Shown: in pieces, positions 1-12,600 of the stretch
Numbering within the stretch: the first letter of the stretch is position 1
Layout: each line of letters begins with the position of its first letter
Translations under genes and position numbers: made by a program
Assembly (NCBI GenBank): GCA_036785325.1
Contig: JAXIVH010000126.1
Coordinates: 249,286 to 313,285, forward strand
From: Urophycis tenuis
Lineage: Eukaryota; Chordata; Actinopteri; Gadiformes; Phycidae
Direction of reading: 5' to 3'
DNA: 64,000 bases
Notes under the pieces: model-generated
The model's database searches: none
What the model was told of the DNA's origin: nothing
The model's input: only the letters and a program-made list of their open reading frames with translations

Positions 1-840
1 TCTCTCAATGTGTCTGATGTGATCCCACAGACAACTCTGTCTCTGATAATGGATTCTATCAATTGTTCAAACTTGCATGACTTTTCCCTTAACTTTAGCT
101 TTGTAATACACTGGCTAATGGACATGTCCCCTTGCACACGCATGAAACTTGTACTTCTTGTAAGTTATGTCCTTTTTGGGTTACAGTATTCCTCAAATTT
201 CTCCATTATTCCCTTCAGACTATGTTGAGCATCGAACTTTCAATGGTGAGCTCCACTTCTACGGCCTCTTTGCCGGCTATGTGAAGAGATAGCAAGGACT
301 GTACCTTTGCTGGTTTGCTAGCACTTCCGTTGCACTCATATACAGAACAAACCTTCAAATCTTCTCCAGATTTCTGACAGATGGTTTAAGTCCTTCCATT
401 CCGCTATAGTTATTATCGTCTTTTTTGCTTTACTTATTTCACTTCTGACACCATATTTTGATGTGGCTCATGGAGCAAACATGAAAACCATGAATTGGGT
501 TTCTGACATGGTCTTTATCAAACCTGGCCCCACCCTATAACTTCCACAATACATAAGACTGTATCAGTAATTGGCAGATAACCCAATATGACCCAATATT
601 GTAGTACATGTGATACATGGCACCTCACTTCAGCTAGGGGAGTACCCAGGGTCCATTTACAACCACTGCCAAATGTGACACACCATTTGACAGGGTATGG
701 ATGGATGTGGTAGATCCATTAAAGAAGAATTCCTCAAGTATACTGCTCAGAGTCATGTTATGCATTTGTGACTATGTCACATGTTATCAATCAAGCCAGT
801 AGCTGATCCAGCAGGTTGCTAGCCTTGTTGTGTTAGTTGC

Positions 841-900
841 TACATTTACATGTAGGGCATTTAGCAGACGCTTTTGTCCAAAGCGACTTACAATTAGTAC
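841..900 (-). repeat. SINE 3' tail fragment
   Basis: On the - strand this reads GTCGCTTTGGACAAAAGCG then TCTGCTAAATG, the conserved tail found in a very common group of teleost SINEs, followed by ATGTAAATGTA. No tRNA-like head is attached, so it is a truncated copy. Confidence 0.65.
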
Positions 901-2455
901 ATTAAATGTACTTCTTCTGACAAATTTTGTCAGAAGAAGGTGAAACATTTCACTGCTGTTAATACAGTAAGCAAGTCACCAAAATTTTCAAGCATTCCAA
1001 TTGCTAGGATAAACATTGCTCTTATACAACATCTCTGGCCAATGATGCTAAGTACTAAGATACATAGAGCAATGGTACTGTCTGCCAGTACCATTGTCTT
1101 GAAGTTGCTAGGTTGAGTTGCTAGGTTACATGGTCAGGACACATGAGCTACTGCCTTGGTCGATAAAAGAGTCGATTTCTTATTTCCTAACTACCTGTCT
1201 TCGGCAACAATTTAGTCTCCGCCGTGTACCCAGAAGTCTTAATTTTGCATATTTGGTCCAAAATTAAGCCTGCACCATAGTATATGCCTTTAGTCAAGAA
1301 GTCAAGAAGGTTAAAGCGATGCATATCGATTATGCATCATTCGCCCCTTTGCCTTCACCCTGCCTCCACATATTTGTAAAAGATGAAGTCTTAGTTTACT
1401 ATGGAAATCATAAAGATGAGTCAAAAAAAGAATACCTTGGTTAATTAACATGAAAACCATTAGTTAATTACATAAAATAAATAAATAAAATACATCAATA
1501 CATTACAAAATCATTTCAATGTACAGCTGAAAAGCAATTGGTGCAATGTAACAAAATGAACCACTGGGACGACTGCATGACAGGGAGGACTGCTAACCTC
1601 CACTAAGCACCACTTATAGGTCCATGACCAGCAAATGGGGGCATGCACAGGTCTCTGCATAGCATCATGGATGTTTTGCATACATGATGATGCAGAAGTG
1701 TAAATTGGGCATGAAGTCTAGGCTTGAAGCAATAGACAATAGAAAAAATATGGATGTGTGTAGCAGTTTTTTTAGATTTTTGAAACTAGCAGCGGAAACA
1801 TATTTGGCACATGGTGGACAGGAATTGAAGGGAATGCACTATGCCCAAAATGGATGAAAGAATACGCAATTTCTGTTGCTATGGGTCTATCAATCAAAAC
1901 TATAACAAAAGATGTAGTTTGATGCTGTGAAATAGGGTGGGGTCTGGGAAGTTGTCTTCACCACCATTGCCAATGAAAATCTGACGTGACAAGCAGAAAT
2001 CAGGTTTACGGACGAGTTAGTTTTTCCATTTTTATTCACATTGCATTCAGTCACTTTTATTCATGTTATGTCAATACATTCTAATGAAACAGCCGCAAGT
2101 AGCATTAGCTAATGTAATGTTAACTTGCTGACTTAACACTAGATGAGTAGACTAGCTATACAGTTGTAGCTACACATCCTTCGCGCCATATTAGATAATG
2201 AATGGCGATTGGCTCGACCATCTGTCTGGAGGGGGCCAGGCGCATATGCCAGAGCAAATAAAACATGAGCATGCAGGCTCGCCTGGTTCCCAGGCTAGCC
2301 CAGTGCTCTGACCGGTTGTCCAAACAAACATACTAAAAAGAACGATGAAAGTGTTGAACATTGTTGTAATGTTATAATCTTACCATGCATTGGCTTGGTG
2401 GCTGGCATGAGCCACTTGTCATGGTAGCAAATTGCAGTAAACTAGATTGATATTT

Positions 2456-2522
2456 AAATGTAATATCTCTACTATTAGAGATATTACATTTCTCAAGGTT
2501 AGGGGGGGGGGGGGGGGGGGGG
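2456..2522. repeat. perfect hairpin followed by a run of 21 G
   Basis: Two 16-base arms (2456-2471 and 2476-2491), fully complementary with a 4-base loop, are followed by 21 consecutive G at 2502-2522. The hairpin and the possible G-quadruplex are both seen directly; no function is known. Confidence 0.8.
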
Positions 2523-2620
2523 TTATGGTGCAAAGTGACAGCCGACCAATTGAGGTGCACTGTTACCGTATATATAAAAACATGACATTGGTCTAGTCGG
2601 TTTGGGTAACGTTACATGTC

Positions 2621-2871
2621 ATCACCCTCCTAAAATAATGGCCCAAGTCATTTTTCAGGTTTTCCAGAAAACACAAAAAACATAACCAATTAGGCCTACT
2701 GATTGATCCATCCATTTTTCTATTATACTACAGGGGTAGAATCGCATGATCTGTTCAACTGATGATGTAGGCGATTTTAGCAGAGGTGGCCAGCATCATG
2801 AGGAGATGTTTTAGGCAAACAAATTATTTTTTGGCAGAAAATGACTTGGGCCATTATTTTAGAAGGGTAAC
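2621..2871. mobile_element. MITE-like element with about 33-bp terminal inverted repeats
   Basis: A 25-base core is exactly inverted between 2630-2654 and 2838-2862. It includes AAAATAATGGCCCAAGTC on the left and the reverse complement on the right. The inverted ends extend, with two mismatches, to about 2622 and 2870 (TTACCC-type termini). The inside is about 180 bp with no ORF. This is the structure of a non-autonomous DNA transposon. I could not settle the target-site duplication or the family. Confidence 0.6.
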
Positions 2872-3360
2872 GATTTAATTTTCAATTCTTAAGGAGGACC
2901 TTGGAAAATACATAATGTGAAGATGAACAAGCCACTGAGTTCCTAACCGATCGAGTAAGAAAAAAATCTGAAGCAAATTCCCATTCCCTTTAGAATGGCT
3001 GCAATCTATTAAACCTCGAGCCACCTAAAGGCTATTAGAGGAATTGCATGATTGTCATTTCTATGTGAGCTTCACAAACAGGCGGTTATGGCTTCGTTTG
3101 GTTCTACCCCCTGCGACTTCGCAAGTGGTGCTCGTTCAGTTGTCCATCTTTGCTGTTTACGTGGTGCTTTTTGCCATGGATGGATATGTTTGGATATGCC
3201 CTTTAGTCAACCAAATAATATGAATACAGAGAAACGCCTGCTCGTAGAATGTAATTACAAGGACTAAACATAACATAGTAGCACTATATTAATAAATTCG
3301 AGAAATAAATTGTATGCTCTTTTGCCCTATTAAAAAAGGTTTCTCATAGGGCCATGAATA

Positions 3361-3597
3361 AAGTAATACGTAGTTGACGCACGCGCTCCGACGCCTCCCA
3401 TTAATTTAGCCGAGGAAGACTTCCGGTGGTGTGTCATGGCGCTGGCATGGTGAATCTTGCTGAAAGGAAAAAAAACTCGCAGCTCTTGTCCTTTTAATCG
3501 AATAAGGACACAATTTCATGCATATATAGAATTATCAGGTTCTGTTGCATACTTTGGTTTTTTAAGCAAAGCAACCGCGGTTGCCATCCGCCCTGCC
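3361..3597 (+). promoter_or_regulatory. nf1: nf1 proximal promoter / 5' UTR region
   Basis: This is the sequence just upstream of the nf1 start. It has no TATA box. It holds an ETS-type site, ACTTCCGGT, at 3419-3427, and scattered CpGs (for example 3378-3392), but it is not a strong CpG island. Depending on the unknown transcription start, three short upstream ORFs could lie in the 5' UTR: 3436-3453, 3447-3497 and 3518-3529. The promoter role is inferred from position; the ETS motif and the uORFs are seen directly. Confidence 0.5.
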
Positions 3598-3657
3598 ATG
3601 GCGGCACATAAACCAGTGGAATGGGTCCAGGCCGTGATTAATAGATTTGATGATCAG
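3598..3657 (+). CDS. nf1: nf1 exon 1 (coding part)
   Basis: Codes for MAAHKPVEWVQAV followed by INRFDDQ, 20 residues, the same length as human exon 1 (MAAHRPVEWVQAV...). The ATG has a good Kozak context, with G at -3 and G at +4. The frame stays open upstream to a TTG at 3457, but there is no in-frame ATG there, so 3598 is the start. The exon ends CAG|GTAAGA in phase 0. Confidence 0.95.
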
Positions 3658-6600
3658 GTAAGATGAGCAAGTATGATTCTATGAAATGATGTACCAAGCT
3701 TTTCCAGTTGGTTGGCCAGTTTGGCCGATAATAACAAGCCTGTAAACTAACTGCATATACATTTTCTTTCAAACTTCAGGGCATTTTTTACGACTTAAGT
3801 GCTCAAATTGATCGCATTATTCTCTGTACCAGCTAAAAATGCAGGAGGATCTCGCTGTTTTTATGATCATTCAACGAGATACACGATGTACCAAAGAAAG
3901 GTCAATATTTTTGCGTAGCCTAGTTAGTTTAATGATATTTGACATTTTGCCTTTGCGAACATTATAAACCTATTCTATACGTATTTATGCAGAGAGCTAA
4001 CGTCCCCTTAGATTTCAGCTAGGTAGCTAGCATTAGCTTGCTAGCTAATGTAAACAAATGAGATGTGATTGGGTTATCTCGAACTACATTGATATAAGAG
4101 AAACTGTAGGGAAATCTCCAGAATAAAGCAAAAAATTATTGCGAGTTAGGTTTTGTATCAATGATAATATGCCTGCTACCTCTTTGTAAAATTGATTATA
4201 GTTGTCCAGTAAACGGCGAATTTCGTTGCAGATAAATATTGAGTGGACGGTGTGCTGATGACTAGTCGAGTCGTTAACTTGGGTGCAACTTGTATACACT
4301 ATCACAATTTGTATGCGAGTTTAGGGAACCCTTTCTCGAATCCGTTTAGGTCTTTTCCAAAACAATGTGTGCAACATGTGTTGACAATGATGTTTGGTAA
4401 AACTTTACATACAAATGTGTTGGCAGTTTGCTTTTCTCAAGCCTTCTTTGGTGGTGGTGTCAATAGCTACAGATTGCGGATTGTTTCCAAGTGGCTGATC
4501 TAGGATCATACCGGTTTAAAGAGATTAATGCAGATTCAATCCACCTCTTTTCATTCAAATTAGCCACAGCCAGAAACTCGGTAGGCATACCTTCCATGCA
4601 ATGACATACCTTTTTCCTTCAGCAACTACAGACTAAAGATACAGCAGCATAGCAAAAATATTCTGACTATTTACTAGCATGTTCATTAAATGGCCATAAT
4701 TCCATCATGCATTCAAAATTTTAAATGAAAATCCTAACTTAATCTGAAACTGCCAGTTTGTGATTCATTCACCAAATCAGAGTAGTCACAATTTCAAATT
4801 AAAAGAGTTGCGTGGATTAATTTAAAGGGAGTCATTAAACTGATCTTGAGCATTGTAACTATGCTGGCTATTGTTAAACAATAATGGAATGCTGAAAAAA
4901 CAGGTGTAATATCCTATGCTTTTGCTGGTCTCCTCGTCCAACCAGTTTTTGTTCTCTTTGAAGTCTTTTGTGACGACAAAGTACCTTTCTGCAGGCACGT
5001 CACAACAAAGTGATGCCGAGAGGATATGCTAAGGCCATGATGTGTGTAGATGTGTGGTGTTCTGTCTGGGCAGCAGTTAATGTTCATTGCTGCTTCCAAG
5101 AGGGTTACACTCCACAGACATGAATACTCTAATGCCTACTGGCTAAAATATAAAAAGTATTACAAAGTTGGCTGGGGCCATGATCTTTGGATAATCCTTT
5201 CTTTGAACTCTCAGCCCAAAATGCATTGAAACAAATGTGATTGATTTGTATTTTGAGTTTAAATAGAAGGTTCACCTGCCATTTAAGTATTCACACTATA
5301 GTCAGTCAAATCACATCTTATACATTTTTTTCACCTTCATATGAAATTTTGCAGAGTGCATCATATTTGGCTTCACGTTGCATGTGTGCAATGAGGAATT
5401 CTTTCCAGATGCACATGCAAATATTTGTCAAAGACCCAAAAGTATATCCAAGGCCACAAATGCACATATGGGCCTATGTGACATGTAGAATGTTGTTAGA
5501 GATTTAAGGTGTGTGAGAATAATCTTATTGCATTTGTGTTTGTCCATTCTGTTGCATTTGTGTGAGACTGCAATTGCATTTTCAACAGTTTGCACCACAA
5601 TAACTAATTGTAATTTGTCTTTCTACTGAATTGTATGGCTTCTTTCTGTGAAAACGACAAAGAACAAATGCAAGGCTCGGTGTAGACACGCACTGTCTAC
5701 CTAGGGTGGTTATTTGACACAGAACTATAATCATATCAATAGCTGATAAGTGTTTCCCATAGAAATGTTTTTTTCAGTGGTGTGCGGTGGGGTTGGTGCT
5801 ACTGCGGTAGTAGTGTTGCCACCAGAGGGGGTCTTGTGCATGCAGTCACAAAGTCTGCTTCATTTGAGTGCAGGGTCCTTGCAAGTATTAAGTCTTGAAA
5901 AGATTCTCAAATATAAGGCCTAAAGATGTATGGAGATAAAACATTTGATATTGATCAAGTGTATTTGAAAGTTTTTGCAATCAGCATCTTTCACTGCCAC
6001 CAAAATCAAAGGTTCTTGTTCATCTCGCAGATTCTGGTCAGAAATTGCTAGTTGCAGAGTTCCCACAAAAAAGTCTGCATTTTAATTGTGATCATTGCAT
6101 CAACCCAAATCTTCCTGAAAAAGTTTAATTAAAAAATCTCAATTGTTTCATGTAGACGCAGTCAACTAGACACAGTCAACTAGAACCAGACATTTTTACA
6201 GACCGTTTCATTCACTTACATAGCTGATGGATGGCAATGGCATTTCAATTAATTTACAGAAATGATCTTAGGCTATCGGTAGGCTATAGATCTAGCTATA
6301 GCACTTTTTAATACAGCAATTGCATTAAATACTACTCATGGGAAAGAGAAAAAGATTATTGCAAGTCAACTAATGCATCACAAGGAGACATGTTTCATGT
6401 TATATGATGAAAGATAAGATCTAAACATAAAAACCATTAGGGGCAGAAGTCATCTAAGCGAGATGTGAATGTTCTGTCTGAGCAACATGGCCAAAAATGT
6501 TCTCATAACATTTTTCATCATCAGTCTATCGATGATTATCACTATGTTCGTGCATTATTTTTGTCAAATTTAAAGGCAATTTTCTTTGCTCTCGAGTGAT

Positions 6601-9600
6601 GGCTGAAGAAACCAGAAGCCTAAATGTGGTTAAAAGTAGGAATTGCACAATTCCACTCTTTTTCTTTAATTAAAAAGCTTAATATTGGGCTACTAGGCCC
6701 AATTACTAACTTGGTGAAATATTTATAAATTGATGCATATACAATTATTTGATTATCAAGTCCTTTTCAGTATTATTATTCTTATTCTCAAAAGTATTAT
6801 GTTCCATCACTACACACACAAAACGTGTATACTCAAATAAATGAAATAATTATGAGATGATAATCCAATGGTAATCATAATAATAATGAAAGCGATATTA
6901 ATACATATTTATAATATAAAAAATACTGTGACAGTCACACTTTATTCCACTGAGCACTGTAGCACAGTGGATAGAGCGTGTCGTCCACTAACCGTAGGGT
7001 CAGCGGTTGGATCCCCCCCTCAAACTCTCTGCATTTAAGTGTCCTTGCGCAAGACACTGAACCCCAACTTGCTTCCCGGGTGCTGAACATAGCAGCCCAT
7101 TGCTCCTATTTACCATAGAATTCAGAGAACAAATTTCGTTCTCATATCTAAAAAAAATACTGAGAATGAACAGTAAAGACTGAAAGGTCCTCTCTTCTTT
7201 CTTCTATTATTTTACTACAGGCTACTGAAAAGGCTACTCAAAATCTGTGACATGAGGGATGGGAGAGAAGTTATGGCTGTTTAACAAGTTTATTCACTGG
7301 TGTCTGGTCTTCGATCAGTCAACGTATCCAGTTGAGCTGCGTTTTAATCAGGTTATTCTTTAGGTCAGGGTACTTTGTAAATGGCTTATTGTGTAGAAAT
7401 ATTGACTAAATGAAATCTCTATAGAGGACAGTGGTGTTGGAAGCCCCATCTCCTGGGCATGTATGAACCGCAGCACACAGTGGCACTCACTCCGCTGTGG
7501 CGTCTCTAGGTCACCCCATCACACTGCTAATTCACAGCGGGAATATCTTTAGAAGAACTGTTCAAACTGCATAAACTGCTATTCAGATGTGGGATTTTGC
7601 TTTAATACGCCACAGCAGTGCTATGTTGCTATACATTTCACTTGTAGTTTTATTGTTGGCTTGTTCCTGGCAGGGATTCATTATTGTAAAGCCTGGTAAA
7701 CGTGTGCCTACCACCCTGGCCTGCCAGTAACGTTGGCAAATGAACCTGTTTAATACAGCCTCCCAAAACAATGCATGGCACTGAGGCTTGAGGCTGCCAT
7801 AATTCATATCAACATAGATGGATATTTCTCTTTGAACAGAATAATCTTTAATAGCATATTAGATTAGATTAGGTCAACTTTATTAAGTACAGAGACAACG
7901 AAATGTAGTTGGCGTTCTAACCAGAAGTGCAAAGGAGCGATTAAGGTGCAGTATTGTACATGACTGGTGCAATATGAGTGGACAGTTGTAAAGTGTGCCA
8001 TGTCTTTATATGCCATCAAAACTGTCACAATGTGCAGTGCTGTAAGACAGTTATTTTATGCAATAGCAATAAGGACGCAGCAGTTGATTGGCCACTGCTC
8101 ATTATCTACCACCAATCATGATATACGCCCTTAACACATGATCAGTGATTGGCCAATCAACTTGAAATTTGCCGACTGTAGGAGCTGATCACGTGACTAA
8201 AACCTTTTTGCACAAGTATTGTTTTCTGAGACAATTAATGTTAGTGACTGCTGACTACTGTTAATGGTGCTTTAACATATTAAATTTTTTAATTGCCTTA
8301 ATGGCGATACAATTTAGGTAGGCTTTACTTAATCATATACATAACCTGTTTTGTTGATTTCAGTTATAGGATGCAAAGACCAGTCTGCATCACACTGGGC
8401 TTCACTCTCCCTGTGTTTAAATGTTTTTGTGTACAGTAGGTTTGCAGAAAACATAGGAGTACACTTACCGAAATGTCAATAACCTCATACGACAAGGCTG
8501 GTCCCCACTAATTCCTACTGCTTTACGTGAAACTAATCTGCTGCTTAAATGGAAGATGAGTGATTTTCTAAAATAATGATGTCTCTAAATGGCATAACCC
8601 AAACATTGCTTAGTGAAACGATTAAGCCACTCTACTAGCATCGTTGGTACTTTATAACAGTGCTGTCCGCTGTAGCTGTACCGCCCCCTCTACTCCGCGC
8701 CCAGTGTGTGTAGTACTGGGGACCCAAGGGAGAGCCCTGTGGACTTATTTGGACACACGACACATTCAATATTAATAAACTTTGAACAAAACCAACAACC
8801 AGCGGCGCTGTGTGCAGAAGCAGGGGCGTGGCTTCAAGACTCTCTTGACAGCGTATCTTCAGCGTATCTCCAAATACGTCCGCAACTCGCCAGCGCAAGA
8901 TGCTTGGATGCTGGATATACGACTGTTGTATTAATCTAACAGAGTCTAAAGGAGTCTCTGTATGTCCTTTTAGTTTTCTCGACAACTGTTCATTCTATCG
9001 ACTATCTTCCATCTATTCCGGAACCCAAGGAAGTGCGGTGTCCAGTAGAAAGTTGTTTGGATGAGCGGCTCTCAACACAGCTGCAACAATCGGCCTGTTT
9101 TGAACAGACACTGCACTAGTGGGTGTATTGCTAAGGACCCAAGGAAGTGCAGGGTCAAGTGTGAAGTTGTGTGAATGAGTGGCTCTCGAGGCGGCTGCAG
9201 CAACAATACAGGAGGCAAAGCAGTCGGTCGTTCCCAGTTCAAACAATGATGCTCTTTGATGCTCCTCTCTCTTTCTCCGAGCCGTTCTTTTAAAGTGGGG
9301 GCGGAGCTAGTTTTGGACTATTCTCTATTTTCATATAGTCAGTCATGGTTATTGTAGATTATACGATCTGATCGGCAGGGGGCATTGGGAGGAGGGGCTG
9401 GAGGGAGTTACGTCAACTACAAGCAATACAGTTAAACTTGCGTGGCTAAATGTACATGAGGCAGTGAACATTTTAGTTGAAATATTAGAACATCTAATAA
9501 ATATTAAATAGCAGTTTCTCCCATCAAACAACGGCTCAGTTTTTAAGTCAGCGTGTCTTGAGTGGTGTGAAAATATTACAGCAGCGTTTTCCGTTTAACA

Positions 9601-12600
9601 TTATTTTCTGATCTCTAATATCACAATCCAAATTTTACCCGTAAAATGTTATCTACTTTTCTGGAGCACAGAGCAAAGTTGAGGTGAGCATGGAGAATGG
9701 AGATGCAGGGTGTCAGATCCATGGGAAAGAGACGCCAAATTCAGTCGTGTGCTGATTAATGTGGTGAATCAGGTGGACATTCTGCTCCATCAGAAACATC
9801 TCTAAATACGCAGTAGGGCACAGATTCTAGAGGTCTGATAATACTCTCCAAACAGCACATGTAGACATCTGACTGTAGCTCTCGATCTCCTGCCTATTAT
9901 TTCACCATTCGCCATACATTGGTGGCAGATATCTAACAAACCGTTGAGAACTCAACAATATAACTACGCTTGTTGCTTGCTATGATCCAAAGCAGTCGAG
10001 GCGGGTATGCATATTATTTGAAAATGAAGATACGTCTGCAAAATGCCAGATGTTTTCATTGTCCCGCTTTGCTGAATGTGCTGCAGTGGAGTATTATCTT
10101 AACTAAAATATCTGGGGTTTTGCAGGAGAATGTGTCTTAAAAGTAACATTTTGAAATGGGCAGAGCATTATTCAGAGTCCAGCCTTCCTTCACATGTTAA
10201 AGGTCCAGTGTGTAGCATTTTGTGGCATCTAGTGGAGCGGACTTGGCAGAAATGGAAAGAATCTTGTTTTTGTCACCTTGAATTGAGCTCTTTATCTCTA
10301 CATAGGGAGTGGGTCCTCTTCCTCGGGGGCCGCCATATTGCACTGACGTTTTTGTACAGCAGGAGGCTCTAGAGAGATGGCTCTAGAGAGAACACGTTAT
10401 TTAAAAAAAATTATAATAATTAAGTATTTGTGTAGGAGCGTTAAAATGAGCAATGTTGTATATGAAAGTGTCTAGAAGCTTTAACCTCTCTCAGACACTA
10501 ACATCAACATCAGTCACTGCAGATGGTAAAATAGTGTATGAAATGGCAGTTTGTGGACGCAGGGGATTATGATATGTGGGTGTGTATTCTTTAATACATC
10601 CATGTTGAGTGGTGTGACAATATTACAGCAGCGTGTTCCGTTTAACACTATTTTCTGATCTCTAATATCACAATCCAAATTTTATCCATAAAATGTCAAC
10701 TACTTGGAAATGTTTTTTTAGAGGCATTTTCGAAGCACTGTGCCACCAAATAACATTTAAAAATATGTCTGTCGTGACGCAAGGATTTAGTTTACGTCGT
10801 TGTTTTTTTTAATTTTATTTCTGGAATGGTTAAAACGCGTGTTAATTTTACTAACTTTAAAAATAATTCAATATCTTAATATCACAAATTAGTGCTGTGT
10901 GGAGGAAGTCTGTTGTTTTGACTTGGCCATAGCACAGGGCTTAAGGAGGGTTGCTTACCAAACAAACCTCAAAGTAGAGAAGACAAGACATGTCAGAAGA
11001 TTCAACTTCAGGTCTTGGGAAGTGGGGAAGTTATGTGCTTAATATAATGGGTGTCAATGGATAAAGGTTTTGAGCAATGCTATACATTTTAGAGCAGCTG
11101 TATGGTGGCGCTGGTATCAGCGCTCACATTGGAAACATGAGCCACTTCAGTTCCAATTAAGAAAAGGCTTTACAGGGTAAATCATGAAACTTTAAAGGTG
11201 ATTTGTACAGTGTACAAAGTTTCAAAGAAATGACACCACACTATTTTAGGTTACTAGTGATATTCAAGAGCATGCAAAGAAAAACACACTTGTCTGGATA
11301 ACCAATTGCCAGAAAGAAAAATGGCAAATATGCTGATCTTCCACCAACAGAACTGAAGAAGTAATGCTGGAGACTTGCAGCTCATCTACATGCATACCCC
11401 ATCTGTGTTGCTCTATGCCACTGGCTTTTCTTTAGCTGTAGCTTGTTGATAATTATGGACTGGTTTCTTCTACATTTCCATTTTCACTGCATTATAATTT
11501 AATTTGGAATGTCATAATTTATTAGAAATATTGTAAACTGTGGATAGGATGTACAAAACCTAATTATGCATACAAAATAGATACAAAAAACACATTTACC
11601 AGCTGCAATGTATCAAAAAACAACATTCTGTGTAACATTTGGCAAGTAAGCCTCCTGACTTCAGTTCCTGGAACACCTCTCCTACATGCATCAGTAGCAC
11701 CAGCCCGGTAACTTGCTATCCAGAAGAGTTTTTTTGTATTTAATAACACATTCATCAACACTTCGCATTTGATGCACTGATTTAATGTACCAACAAATAA
11801 ATACAACTTAAGGTCAGACAAAACATAGCTCCTCCTTCTCTCCCAAACTCATCCCTACAACCTCCTGCCTGTCACAGTCTGTCACCGCGGCATGAGAACA
11901 CTGTCCTGTGTTAGTGAAGGCATGTGATATCATTCACAAGATCTCAGAGCCATAGAAGCTTCTGACTCCGGCGGAATAACAACATTTTCTGCGCCGGGTG
12001 AAGGAACTGGTTGACCTGGCAATGAAAGCAAGGGTTTACACAACATGGCTGACAAGCTGATAGCAACAATAATAATGTAATCGGTTTCAGACAAACCTAG
12101 AAAGGCAAAGCTAACGTCAACCAAAGACAGTGAAAAAAGCCCAGTTATCTCTGGCAAGTAGCAAATAATCTGAAGATGTCAAAGTTCTCTGCGCCTCAGT
12201 TTCGTCATCCACAGAGGGTTTAACTTCTTCGACACTGACTGTAGGCATGCTAACGTTAGCTGCAATGTTATGGAACCCGGGACATTCCTCGACTTTTACA
12301 AACATTTTGTGTTTGGCCCGGCGTTTAGCCGGGTTAGGCGTGTTTGCATTCGCATTGCCAACTATTGTTAGTTGTTATTGTACTAACTACTGTTGGAATG
12401 TACCACTTGAACCAGCTGCTACAGCATGCTCTGTATAGTGTAGCATAATCTCTCACCCCGCGAGATGCCTCTCAGCTGTTCAGGTACTGAAATTTGGCAC
12501 AGATTGATTTATCTTGAACAGGAATTACGTTGGTAGCACCAACATAATTCAGTCAGTACCCTGAATAGTGCCAGGCTACCCAACCCTGCTCATCTGTCAG

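Larger units (their letters stand above)
1..3360. other. 5' flank of nf1, no recognised gene
   Basis: No exon or conserved protein is visible here on either strand. It holds a SINE tail (841-900), a 16-bp-arm hairpin (2456-2491), a run of 21 G (2502-2522) and a MITE-like element (2621-2871). The rest looks like AT-rich unique sequence. Confidence 0.6.

Noticed and set aside
3457..3597. In-frame N-terminal extension of neurofibromin
   Set aside because: The frame is open, but its only start is TTG at 3457. The first ATG is 3598, which matches the human initiator exactly.
6960..7032. A tRNA gene
   Set aside because: It has box A and box B but no cloverleaf pairing, and it is followed by a SINE body, so it was called a SINE.
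8635..8985. Opposing ORFs of 116 and 77 codons
   Set aside because: They overlap on opposite strands in a GC-rich repeat-like patch and translate to nothing recognisable.
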